Source: Alphaproteobacteria bacterium (GTDB lineage: Bacteria; Pseudomonadota; Alphaproteobacteria; Rs-D84). From it: a DNA stretch of 7,596 bases. Below are positions 1-6,126 of this stretch, in pieces (position 1 is the first letter of the stretch; each line of letters begins with the position of its first letter). The notes under the pieces are model-generated. The model saw nothing but the letters and a program-made list of their open reading frames with translations. It searched no databases and was not told the origin of the DNA. The DNA lies in assembly GCA_017425725.1 (NCBI GenBank), contig JAFOXU010000108.1:1-7596 (forward strand), read 5' to 3'. The translations under genes were made by a program, and so were the position numbers.

Positions 1-83
1 GAACGCATGCCCAGTTGCTGCGCAAACGTGGTGAATACGCACGTTTGTGGAATATGCAATCTGGCGGATTTTTGCAAGACTAA
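1..83 (+). CDS. C-terminal end of an ABC transporter ATP-binding/permease protein (partial, 5' end outside window)
   Basis: Reading from base 3, an open frame of 26 codons ends at TAA 81-83. The visible peptide contains THAQLLRKRGEYARLW followed by MQSGGFLQD. The pattern TH-x-x-LL-x-x-x-G-x-YA-x-LW-x-x-Q is the usual C-terminal end of the nucleotide-binding domain of ABC exporters, after the H-loop, and the QSGGFL ending is common in alphaproteobacterial fused permease/ATPase proteins. The Walker motifs and membrane domain lie outside the window, so the substrate cannot be judged. The stop codon directly adjoins the hairpin terminator at 84-111, which suits a gene at the end of its transcript. 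A different ABC protein with the same tail remains possible. Confidence 0.72.
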   Translation, partial: THAQLLRKRGEYARLWNMQSGGFLQD

Positions 84-111
84 AAAAAATGCCCCGAATG
101 GGGCATTTTTT
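84..111. terminator. Bidirectional intrinsic terminator shared by the ABC transporter gene and rne
   Basis: A perfect 12-bp stem (84-95 pairing with 100-111) encloses the 4-base loop GAAT. The inner stem is TGCCCC/GGGGCA and the outer part is A-T pairs. On the plus strand the right arm ends in six T after the GC core; on the minus strand the same hairpin ends in eight T (opposite 82-89). It therefore has the form of a rho-independent terminator in both directions. The plus-strand gene stops at 83 and the minus-strand rne stop codon is 110-112, so both genes run right up to or into it. Confidence 0.93.
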
Positions 112-1903
112 AACCAACCAATTTTTGCCAAATAGTCTTTTTCTTTGGCTGTTTTTTCTTTTTTCTGCGATTCGCAGATACCGTTGTACGCTTGGCATCA
201 TTGTGCTGGGCGTTTTTCTTTTTGATATCTGTCGATGGCGCATGTGCATTTAACAAATCGTCTGTTTTATTTTGTTCTGGGGCAACACGTTGAATTGAAT
301 ACTGATCAATGTTCAACAGGCTGTCGTCGCCAACAATTACGATTTCTGTTTCGAATTCAGATTCCATCGCTGCCAGTTCTGCACGTTTATGATTTAACAG
401 ATATACAGCAACATCTGTTGGTACCGTCATAATGATTTTCTGGGCAGATTTTGCCAACAGTTTTTCTTGCAGGTGACGGAACAATATAATTGCCGCAGTT
501 TGAATTGATGGAACAACGCCAGCACCCATACAATGTGGACATGGGACATATGATGATTCCATGAAACTGCTGCGCAGTCTTTGACGTGATAACATCAATA
601 CACCAAAGTTGTTGATTTTTGCAACCTGGGTACGGGCACGGTCACGTTTCATAACTTCGCGCATTTTTAGTTCCAGTTTGCGGTTGTTCTTTTCTTCTTC
701 CATATCGATAAAGTCAACGGCAACGATACCTGCCAAATCACGCAGACGTAATTGCAGTGCAATTTCTTCTGCTGCTTCCAGGTTGGTATTCAATGCTGTT
801 TGTTCGATATCTTTTTCTTTTATCGCACGTGAAGAGTTTACGTCGATTGTAACCATTGCTTCGGTCTGGTTAATAACCAATGAACCGCCAGATGGCAATT
901 GTACGTATGGACCATGCAAACCTTCCAGTTGTTTTTCAATGCCTGCCTTGACCATTAATGGAACAGCGGCATCTTTGTAATGAACCAACTGTTTGCGTGG
1001 CGCACGACCATACATTTGTTGAAAGTATTGTTTTGCGGCATCAAATGCTTCTTCTCCTTGGATTGTCAGGACATCTTCTTTGTCGCTGACAAAATCACGA
1101 ACAACACGACGTAACAATGAATCTTCGGTGTGGATTGTTACAGGGGCAACAGATGCCAATGTTGTTTTGCGAATTTCATTCCACAAACCAACCAAGTAAT
1201 CATAATCCGCAGCAATATCTGATGCAGTTGCACCCATGGCCGCAGTACGCAGAACCACTGTCATACCCTTTGGAATTTTTAAATCATGCAAGATTTCACG
1301 TAGTCTGGCACGTTCCGATTTGTCAGAAATTTTCTTGGAAATTCCATAACTGTTGCGTTTGCGTGAATTAGGCATCAATACAGCAAAACGGCCAGCCAAT
1401 GACAAATATGTTGTCATAGATGCGCCTTTTTGACCACGTTCTTCTTTTACACCTTGGATTAACAAGATTTGTTTTGGTTTGATAACGTCTTGAATTTTAA
1501 ATTCACGTGCACGTTTTACAAATTCATTATTATCCTCGCCAGCGCTGTGATCATCGTATTCTGCGACTTCGTCTTCTTCGTCATTTGGATCGTCATCGTC
1601 ATCGACAATGTTGGCATGCGCCAGTTCCAGTAACTTTTTCTTTTGTTCTGGGGTTACTTGGTAATAATCTGGGTGTATTTCAGAAAATGGCAAGAAACCA
1701 TTTTTCCCAGTTCCATAATCAACAAACGCAGCCTGTAATGATGGTTCAACACGTATAACCTTGGCCAGATAGATGTTTCCCTTTATCTGGGGTTTTGTGG
1801 TTGTTTCAACATCAAAATCAGAAACACGACCGGTCGCAGTGTCAACAACAACAACACGTGTTTCTTCCGGGTGGACTGCATCCACATATATTTTTTTTGA
1901 CAT
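110..1903 (-). CDS. rne: Ribonuclease E (Rne/Rng family endoribonuclease), compact form
   Basis: This 597-residue protein is the single-strand-specific endoribonuclease that starts mRNA decay and processes rRNA and tRNA precursors. An S1 RNA-binding region (about 37-170) is split by a strongly acidic insert (about 101-124), as in other alphaproteobacterial RNase E proteins. The DNase I-like catalytic part carries VTIDVNSSRA, with D354, and AVDFIDMEEEKNNR, with D397; these correspond to the Mg-binding D303 and D346 of E. coli RNase E. C455 and C458 (CPHC) form the Zn-link that holds the tetramer. After about residue 540 only a short tail remains, rich in lysine (579-589) and ending in WQKLVG, so the long degradosome scaffold of E. 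coli (1061 residues) is missing. The short length alone could suggest RNase G, but the acidic S1 insert and N-terminus favour RNase E. The start ATG (1901-1903) has AAAGGA 8 bases upstream. Confidence 0.95.
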   Translation of the reverse strand: MSKKIYVDAVHPEETRVVVVDTATGRVSDFDVETTTKPQIKGNIYLAKVIRVEPSLQAAFVDYGTGKNGFLPFSEIHPDYYQVTPEQKKKLLELAHANIVDDDDDPNDEEDEVAEYDDHSAGEDNNEFVKRAREFKIQDVIKPKQILLIQGVKEERGQKGASMTTYLSLAGRFAVLMPNSRKRNSYGISKKISDKSERARLREILHDLKIPKGMTVVLRTAAMGATASDIAADYDYLVGLWNEIRKTTLASVAPVTIHTEDSLLRRVVRDFVSDKEDVLTIQGEEAFDAAKQYFQQMYGRAPRKQLVHYKDAAVPLMVKAGIEKQLEGLHGPYVQLPSGGSLVINQTEAMVTIDVNSSRAIKEKDIEQTALNTNLEAAEEIALQLRLRDLAGIVAVDFIDMEEEKNNRKLELKMREVMKRDRARTQVAKINNFGVLMLSRQRLRSSFMESSYVPCPHCMGAGVVPSIQTAAIILFRHLQEKLLAKSAQKIIMTVPTDVAVYLLNHKRAELAAMESEFETEIVIVGDDSLLNIDQYSIQRVAPEQNKTDDLLNAHAPSTDIKKKNAQHNDAKRTTVSANRRKKKKQPKKKTIWQKLVG

Positions 1904-2042
1904 TTAATAATCCTTTTGTTTTGGCGACGTATGATACAGCAATAACCTGTCCCCGTGGGGCGTCCAAGCCCATGCCAAGGGAAAGCACCACGATAACCAT
2001 CAGTGCCATGCAAATTATTGAAATTAGTGACAATATAAACAC
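1842..2042 (-). CDS. Possible small membrane peptide upstream of and overlapping rne (66 codons, GTG start)
   Basis: A GTG at 2040-2042 opens a 66-codon frame preceded by AGGATTATA, close to the GGATTAT Shine-Dalgarno context of rne (2 genes downstream in spacing terms) and of rph. Residues 2-25 are almost entirely hydrophobic (FILSLISIICMALMVIVVL and onward), giving one clear membrane segment. The frame then runs 62 bases into rne out of frame and ends in a cysteine-rich tail, which is not typical of a conserved protein. I do not recognise it. The hydrophobic start and well-placed ribosome site argue for translation; the long overlap and poor tail argue against. It could be a real single-pass peptide, a leader peptide coupled to rne translation, or chance. 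An internal ATG start at residue 12 is also possible. Confidence 0.3.
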   Translation of the reverse strand: MFILSLISIICMALMVIVVLSLGMGLDAPRGQVIAVSYVAKTKGLLNVKKNICGCSPPGRNTCCCC

Positions 2043-2073
2043 TTTTTATAATCCTATGTCATACGCAAGGGGT

Positions 2074-2103
2074 ATTTTAACACGACAATATATAGATTAT
2101 CAA
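2074..2103 (-). promoter_or_regulatory. Sigma70-type promoter for rne
   Basis: On the minus strand, TTGATA (2098-2103) and TAAAAT (2074-2079) are separated by 18 bases; each differs from consensus at one position. Transcription would begin near 2067, about 25 bases before the GTG of the small frame at 2042 and about 165 bases before the rne ATG. The rne message would therefore have a long 5' leader, as is known for RNase E genes that autoregulate through their leader. No terminator is visible after the membrane protein gene (stop 2109), so read-through from that gene may add to rne expression. Confidence 0.6.
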
Positions 2104-2108
2104 GGTAT

Positions 2109-3131
2109 TTATTTTCTGTTTTTTATTTCGTCTTTGATATGTTTGATTTTTGCAGGAATTTTTTCTTTTGCTTCGGCCAGCCAACGTTTCATGCGTGAAC
2201 GTAACCAGCGTTCGTAGACAAAGAACAAACTGCCAACACCAATTAATGGCAAAACATAATATATAATTCTGTACGCAAGCAAGGCGCCAAATATGTTCGC
2301 TTTGTCAATTGTGTCGGGTAATGCCAACATAAATACACTTTCAAAAACCCCGATACCACCAGGAACCTGACTGAATACACCGGTTGTTTGTGCGATTACA
2401 AACAAGCCAATAAATGTTGTAAATGGTATTTCAACAAATGGAATCAGACAAAAATAAAGTACTAAACCTGCCAAAACACTGTCTGTGATGCCCAGTATTG
2501 TTTGGGAAAATGCCATTTGTGTCGATGGAACCTGAAACTTTACATCGCCAATTTTTATGCTTTTCTTGTGGAATATCAGTGTTATTGCAAAATATGTTAG
2601 CAATACTGTTGTACAGAATATAAACAATGTGTTTAATCCCATGCTGACACCCATTGAATTATCAAATACAGCACTGGGAATTAAGAAGTATCCGATTACA
2701 ACAATCGCAGATGCGCCCAAGAAATATGTAAAACCAGATATGGTTAGCATTTTTAAGATGTCTGAACCACGAATGCGCCAACGTGTATATAATCTGTATC
2801 GAATGGCCCCACCACTGACAACTGCGTGTCCTGCATTGTTGCTGATTGCAAAGCCCAGCATCCCAGCCAACATCCATTTCCACCATGTAACACGACCACC
2901 AACATACTTTAATGCCAGATAGTCGTACAGTGATAATGCTAAATACCCTGCCAAACATGCAACGCATGCCAATACCAGATTAATAAATGGAATATCGAGT
3001 ATCGCATGTGCAATATCTGCAAGACTGTAATTACGCAATTGCCACCATAACATACCTGCGGCCAGTGCGAAAAAGAAAATGCCTGAATAACTGATAATCT
3101 TCTTAAACAGGCGTTTTGTCTGAGCTGACAT
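2109..3131 (-). CDS. Polytopic membrane protein, LPG_synthase_TM / UPF0104 (YbhN, MprF N-terminal-like) family
   Basis: This 340-residue integral inner-membrane protein resembles the flippase-like half of MprF (lysylphosphatidylglycerol synthase) and stand-alone YbhN-type proteins. Hydrophobic segments fall at about 13-32, 48-75, 84-106, 129-153, 166-188, 213-235, 238-258 and 279-306. Family signatures seen are NNAGHAVVSGGAIRYRLY (99-116) and VPGGIGVFE (256-264). The cytoplasmic C-terminal aminoacyl-transferase domain of full MprF is absent; only a basic, lysine-rich tail (about 307-340) follows the last membrane segment. Known relatives move or help synthesise aminoacylated or other lipids, but the substrate here is unknown. 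The ATG at 3129-3131 has AAAAGGA upstream. The gene is divergent from rph and upstream of rne on the same strand. Confidence 0.87.
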   Translation of the reverse strand: MSAQTKRLFKKIISYSGIFFFALAAGMLWWQLRNYSLADIAHAILDIPFINLVLACVACLAGYLALSLYDYLALKYVGGRVTWWKWMLAGMLGFAISNNAGHAVVSGGAIRYRLYTRWRIRGSDILKMLTISGFTYFLGASAIVVIGYFLIPSAVFDNSMGVSMGLNTLFIFCTTVLLTYFAITLIFHKKSIKIGDVKFQVPSTQMAFSQTILGITDSVLAGLVLYFCLIPFVEIPFTTFIGLFVIAQTTGVFSQVPGGIGVFESVFMLALPDTIDKANIFGALLAYRIIYYVLPLIGVGSLFFVYERWLRSRMKRWLAEAKEKIPAKIKHIKDEIKNRK

Positions 3132-3166
3132 AAAAATCCTTTTAAAGCGATTGATAGGATAACAAT

Positions 3167-3175
3167 ATTATATCA
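3167..3175 (-). promoter_or_regulatory. Extended -10 promoter for the LPG_synthase_TM family gene
   Basis: The minus strand reads TGATATAAT, a perfect -10 hexamer with the TGn extension. No good -35 hexamer stands 16-18 bases upstream (a T-run is there instead), which suits an extended -10 promoter. Transcription would start near 3160, leaving a leader of roughly 30 bases before the ATG at 3131. Confidence 0.6.
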
Positions 3176-3195
3176 GAAATCAATGTTAAAAAAAA

Positions 3196-3225
3196 TTGCA
3201 AAACTTTTTGTTGTATATATATAAT
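3196..3225 (+). promoter_or_regulatory. Sigma70-type promoter for rph
   Basis: TTGCAA (3196-3201) and a perfect TATAAT (3220-3225) are 18 bases apart on the plus strand. Transcription would begin near 3232, about 27 bases before the rph ATG. The leader contains the ribosome site AAAGGA at 3246-3251. The divergent -10 of the neighbouring membrane protein gene lies about 45 bases away on the other strand. Confidence 0.65.
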
Positions 3226-3258
3226 GTGTCATATTAGTACAGAACAAAGGATTATATT

Positions 3259-3975
3259 ATGTTACGTCCGTCATTGCGAAAACCAAATCAAATGCGTCAT
3301 GTGTCATTGGAAACAGGCGTAAATAAATGGGCCGAGGGTTCTTGCCTTATAAAAATAGGTGGGACACATGTGTTGTGTAATGCGTCTGTTGATTTGAATC
3401 AACCAACGTGGAAGCGTATGCAAAATAAAACGGGTGGTTGGGTTACAGCAGAATATTCAATGTTGCCACGTGCAAACGGTACACGCAAAGGGCGTGAGGC
3501 GTTAATGAAGGATAATCGCAGTGCAGAAATATCACGACTAATTGGTCGTTCGTTGCGCAGTGTGGTTGACATGGAAAAGTTGGGCAAACATACGATAACA
3601 ATTGATTGCGATGTTATTCAGGGTGATGGCGGTACCAGATGCGCCAGTATCACAGGTGCGTTTGTTGCGTTAAGTTTGGCTGTGCGCTGGCTGCTGAACA
3701 ATGGTCGGATTAACGAAAATCCAATTCTGGATAATGTTGCAGCTGTATCTGCTGGGTTATGGCATGGTGATTTAATATTAGATTTAGACTATGAAGAAGA
3801 TTGTGTTGCAGAAATGGATGCAAATTTTGTTGTATCTGGATCTGGCAAATTTGTTGAAATTCAGGCCACTGGTGAACAGCATCCGTTTGATGCAACGCAA
3901 TTGTCAGAACTGATGAATTTGGCAAGTCAGGGGTGCCAGCAACTGATTGATTTACAGAATCAGGTTTTAGAATAG
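3259..3975 (+). CDS. rph: Ribonuclease PH (phosphorolytic 3'-5' exoribonuclease)
   Basis: This 238-residue cytoplasmic enzyme uses phosphate to trim the 3' trailer of tRNA precursors and other RNAs; the family forms a hexameric ring. It matches RNase PH over its whole length and has the family's usual size. Visible motifs are KWAEGSCLI (23-31), GGWVTAEYSMLPRA (59-72), EISRLIGRSLR (90-100) with R87 just before it as the phosphate-binding arginine, DCDVIQGDGGTR (116-127), and LDLDYEEDCVAEMDANF (174-190), where D181 and D187 are the conserved metal/catalytic acids. Small departures from the usual form include GDGG in place of ADGG and L6 where most have glycine in the opening RPSGR. The ATG at 3259 follows AAAGGA by 7 bases. 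The next gene converges on it with only 3 bases between stop codons. Confidence 0.96.
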   Translation: MLRPSLRKPNQMRHVSLETGVNKWAEGSCLIKIGGTHVLCNASVDLNQPTWKRMQNKTGGWVTAEYSMLPRANGTRKGREALMKDNRSAEISRLIGRSLRSVVDMEKLGKHTITIDCDVIQGDGGTRCASITGAFVALSLAVRWLLNNGRINENPILDNVAAVSAGLWHGDLILDLDYEEDCVAEMDANFVVSGSGKFVEIQATGEQHPFDATQLSELMNLASQGCQQLIDLQNQVLE

Positions 3976-3995
3976 TTTTTATTTATAAAACTGTT
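3971..3995. terminator. Possible weak bidirectional terminator between rph and the converging kinase gene
   Basis: AATAGTTTT (3971-3979) can pair with AAAACTGTT (3987-3995) as a 9-bp stem with one G-T pair and a 7-base AT loop. It spans both stop codons (rph 3973-3975, kinase 3979-3981). The stem is almost all A-T, so it is weak compared with the hairpin at 84-111. Its position between two convergent genes is the main support. Confidence 0.4.
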
Positions 3996-4977
3996 TATCA
4001 ATGTTTTTTATTGCGGTGATTTGTTCCCGCATGAATGCGATTTTGTTGTAGTTGTTTGTGATTGTTTTGTCTGATTGTGGGTTTGTACGCAAATCATCGG
4101 ACGCCTTGATAAAGCGACGCAGCAATACGAACATTAAGCGATATTTCATAATGTTTCGCAATGTGCTGTTGTTTGGTGTTGGCATCACATATTTCTGTTT
4201 GTCGTGTAGTTGATAATATCTTTGATATACAGGTCTGCAAATCCCCAGTTCTATTTGCAGCGGTGAAAAGATATCACGATAAATAAAACTATAATTTGCT
4301 TCGGCAAAGTCGATGAAAGATAATTTACTGTTCTGTGGGTCGTATAATACGTTGCCTGAATTTAAATCGCAGTGTGACCATGCGCAACGTGTGTCGTATG
4401 TAAATTCGGCAATGCTATCACGAATGGTTGACATATAGTTGATTTCGCTGTTGGTGAACCAGTGTAACATTTTGTTATCTATGAAGTTTGATAATCTGTC
4501 GAATTTTAATTCTGATGAAATTTGATGGTTGTGAACACTGCGAACAGGTTTTAATTCGTTCATATCAACCAAGAATGCTGCGATACCGTCAATGATTTCG
4601 TATTTTTGGCGTTGTGACAGTTTCTTAAATAATGAAGCGGTTAAATGTTCGCCAGAGGCACGTTCTTCCAGTAACTGAAATTCGTCGTCTTTGATATATA
4701 TCATGCGTGGAATGTTATAACGAGGATTTCCAATGGCATGAATGTCATCAATTGCTTGCTTTGTGCGGTGTTGCTTTTGCAACCATGTTTGACATGCGTC
4801 CAATCCGAATGTGGGTAAGGGACGTTTCATAACAAAATCTGTACCAAAATCAGCAATATAGGTTTCACGACCATGAATTAAATTTTGTATGGGCGTGTCG
4901 GCATCCGCTACGTTTTGTGGCGGTATTTGATGTGCGTTATTTACTAACAAATGTTTGTTATGTAAACTGGATGTCAT
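3979..4977 (-). CDS. Phosphotransferase of the aminoglycoside/choline kinase fold (APH-like), substrate unknown
   Basis: With the start placed at ATG 4975-4977 the protein has 332 residues. It has the plan of an APH/choline-kinase-type small-molecule kinase: FVMKRPL with K51 as the likely ATP-binding lysine, a hinge region LLEERASGEHL (102-112), the Brenner catalytic loop SHCDLNSGNVLYD with H202, D204 and N209, and FIDFAEA with metal-binding D223. Family members phosphorylate choline, ethanolamine, sugars or antibiotics; nothing here identifies the substrate, and a resistance role should not be assumed. The frame stays open to an ATG at 5007, but the promoter -10 (4996-5001) lies inside that extension. 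The lower ATG has AAAGAG upstream and is the better start. The gene neighbours the cysteine-hydrolase-like gene, with a similar promoter. Confidence 0.8.
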   Translation of the reverse strand: MTSSLHNKHLLVNNAHQIPPQNVADADTPIQNLIHGRETYIADFGTDFVMKRPLPTFGLDACQTWLQKQHRTKQAIDDIHAIGNPRYNIPRMIYIKDDEFQLLEERASGEHLTASLFKKLSQRQKYEIIDGIAAFLVDMNELKPVRSVHNHQISSELKFDRLSNFIDNKMLHWFTNSEINYMSTIRDSIAEFTYDTRCAWSHCDLNSGNVLYDPQNSKLSFIDFAEANYSFIYRDIFSPLQIELGICRPVYQRYYQLHDKQKYVMPTPNNSTLRNIMKYRLMFVLLRRFIKASDDLRTNPQSDKTITNNYNKIAFMREQITAIKNIDKQFYK

Positions 4978-4995
4978 TGTTTGCTCTTTTGTATA

Positions 4996-5023
4996 ATTGT
5001 AATACATAAAACGTATTTGTCAA
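4996..5023 (-). promoter_or_regulatory. Strong sigma70-type promoter for the kinase gene, setting its start codon
   Basis: The minus strand has a perfect -35 TTGACA (5018-5023) and TACAAT (4996-5001), separated by 16 bases. Transcription would begin near 4989, leaving about 12 bases before the ATG at 4977, including AAAGAG as a short ribosome site. Because transcription starts downstream of the ATG at 5007, that codon would not be in the message from this promoter. A 5-bp inverted repeat, TGTAT/ATACA (plus strand), flanks the -10. Confidence 0.68.
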
Positions 5024-5046
5024 TATTTTTTTGTAAAGGGGGATTG

Positions 5047-5073
5047 AACAATTTATTTTGTTATCAAATTGTT
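5047..5073. other. AT-rich inverted repeat at the 3' end of the unknown hydrolase-like gene
   Basis: AACAATTT (5047-5054) and AAATTGTT (5066-5073) form a perfect 8-bp inverted repeat with an 11-base loop, covering the stop codon (5064-5066) of the minus-strand gene. On the minus strand no T-run follows, so it is not a standard terminator there. The plus strand does continue into three T, but no plus-strand gene ends here. It may be a weak transcript-end structure or chance pairing in AT-rich DNA. Confidence 0.3.
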
Positions 5074-6119
5074 TTTATGTTCAGGTCTGCGCATATTTTC
5101 TGACCACGACTTTTAAAATCTTCGAAATCGAGTTCTATACCTTTATCTGGGGCGCAGATTAGTTTGGGTGTTTTTGGAATGTTTTTGCCAGCAAGCATGG
5201 CACGTGTCCCTTCCAACAGCGCATTGCGTTCTGCGGCAAACAATATTTGTCCGTTTGTTGTTAATGAATGTGCTGTTGTTTTATCACCACTAAGACCGAC
5301 TTGGCTGTGTTCTTTGGTTATATCTTTTTTTATCCGGCTTGTAATCATTATATTGCCGAATTTGGAACCAAAAAATGCGGTCTGAAATGAATTTGGTGAC
5401 AGTTGCATATTATAGCTCAGTTCATTGTAATAATTTACCTGTCTGTCTGATGCGCTTAGAAATGATAACGCAGAAAATTTACTGTCTTCAAGTGGTGCAA
5501 ATGGTGCGTGATTTATTGCTAGTATGTTTTTTTGTACATCATGCATGTCTGATAAACTGTATGTGAATCTGGTGGATTCTTGTTGAAGATATCTTTCCAG
5601 CATACGCAGTACATATGTGCCATGACAATGTGTATAAATTATCATGTTTTTGAAATTTTCTTTCATTTTTTTTAGGGGTAACATTTGTTCGTTTCGCCCC
5701 AACAGACGCGGAATAAATGCAAAGTTCAGAACATCATATACGTAATTTGGGAATGTGTTGCTTAATGGATAGGACTTATTCATATATGCAATATCAGTCA
5801 TTGTCAAACCGTTGCCGTAATTTAACAGTTGTTTTGTGTCACGAAATGCACGAAATAAATTCAGTCGGTCTAAACTGCTGTTGCGATCACGAAATTTGTA
5901 AATTGCTGAATACATATTCAGACCGCCTTTAATATCATTAAGGTGTAATGTTTTTGCAATGGTCAGACAATAATTGCGCGCCCAGCCGGGTGTGTTTGTA
6001 TTTTCACCACCTAATATCAGAATGCACGGCGTTGATAAATCCATACTGGTTACATGTTCTTCTATGTTTGGATTATCAAGTGGTACCCGTATAAAATTTG
6101 TTGTACTGATGTCTTTCAT
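5064..6119 (-). CDS. Unrecognised protein, possible alpha/beta hydrolase-like enzyme with a cysteine nucleophile
   Basis: With the start at ATG 6117-6119 this is a 351-residue protein that I cannot place in a named family. It has features of an alpha/beta hydrolase: a hydrophobic strand followed by a glycine turn, CILILGGENTNTPGW (32-46); a hydrophobic strand and tight turn MIIYTHCHGTYVLRMLE (159-175), where C165 sits where the nucleophile of a G-H-S-x-G elbow would be; FLSASDRQV (220-228) with D225 as the candidate acid; and TTAHSL (281-286) with H284 as the candidate base. Their order and spacing fit a Cys-Asp-His triad, as in dienelactone hydrolases. No signal peptide or membrane segment is evident, so it is probably cytoplasmic. 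The frame could be extended to a TTG at 6146, but this would lie within the promoter. No Shine-Dalgarno precedes the ATG. Confidence 0.62.
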   Translation of the reverse strand: MKDISTTNFIRVPLDNPNIEEHVTSMDLSTPCILILGGENTNTPGWARNYCLTIAKTLHLNDIKGGLNMYSAIYKFRDRNSSLDRLNLFRAFRDTKQLLNYGNGLTMTDIAYMNKSYPLSNTFPNYVYDVLNFAFIPRLLGRNEQMLPLKKMKENFKNMIIYTHCHGTYVLRMLERYLQQESTRFTYSLSDMHDVQKNILAINHAPFAPLEDSKFSALSFLSASDRQVNYYNELSYNMQLSPNSFQTAFFGSKFGNIMITSRIKKDITKEHSQVGLSGDKTTAHSLTTNGQILFAAERNALLEGTRAMLAGKNIPKTPKLICAPDKGIELDFEDFKSRGQKICADLNIKTI

Positions 6120-6126
6120 AATATAA

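Noticed and set aside
609..980. A 123-codon open frame on the plus strand opposite rne
   Set aside because: It lies wholly antisense to a well-supported RNase E gene, its product is low-complexity Ser/Arg/Ile-rich, and it has no ribosome site or known domain.
1783..2013. A 76-codon minus frame across the rne start
   Set aside because: It is an out-of-frame reading of the rne leader and first codons, with no good ribosome site and no hydrophobic or domain signal; the GTG frame from 2042 is the better candidate.
1795..2217. A 140-codon plus frame opposite the rne start and the end of the membrane protein gene
   Set aside because: It is antisense to two real genes; its hydrophobic stretch is the complement of AT-rich DNA, and no start signal precedes it.
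3979..4977. Reading the kinase as an aminoglycoside-resistance enzyme
   Set aside because: Only the general kinase fold motifs are visible; these are shared with choline, ethanolamine and sugar kinases, and no resistance context is present.
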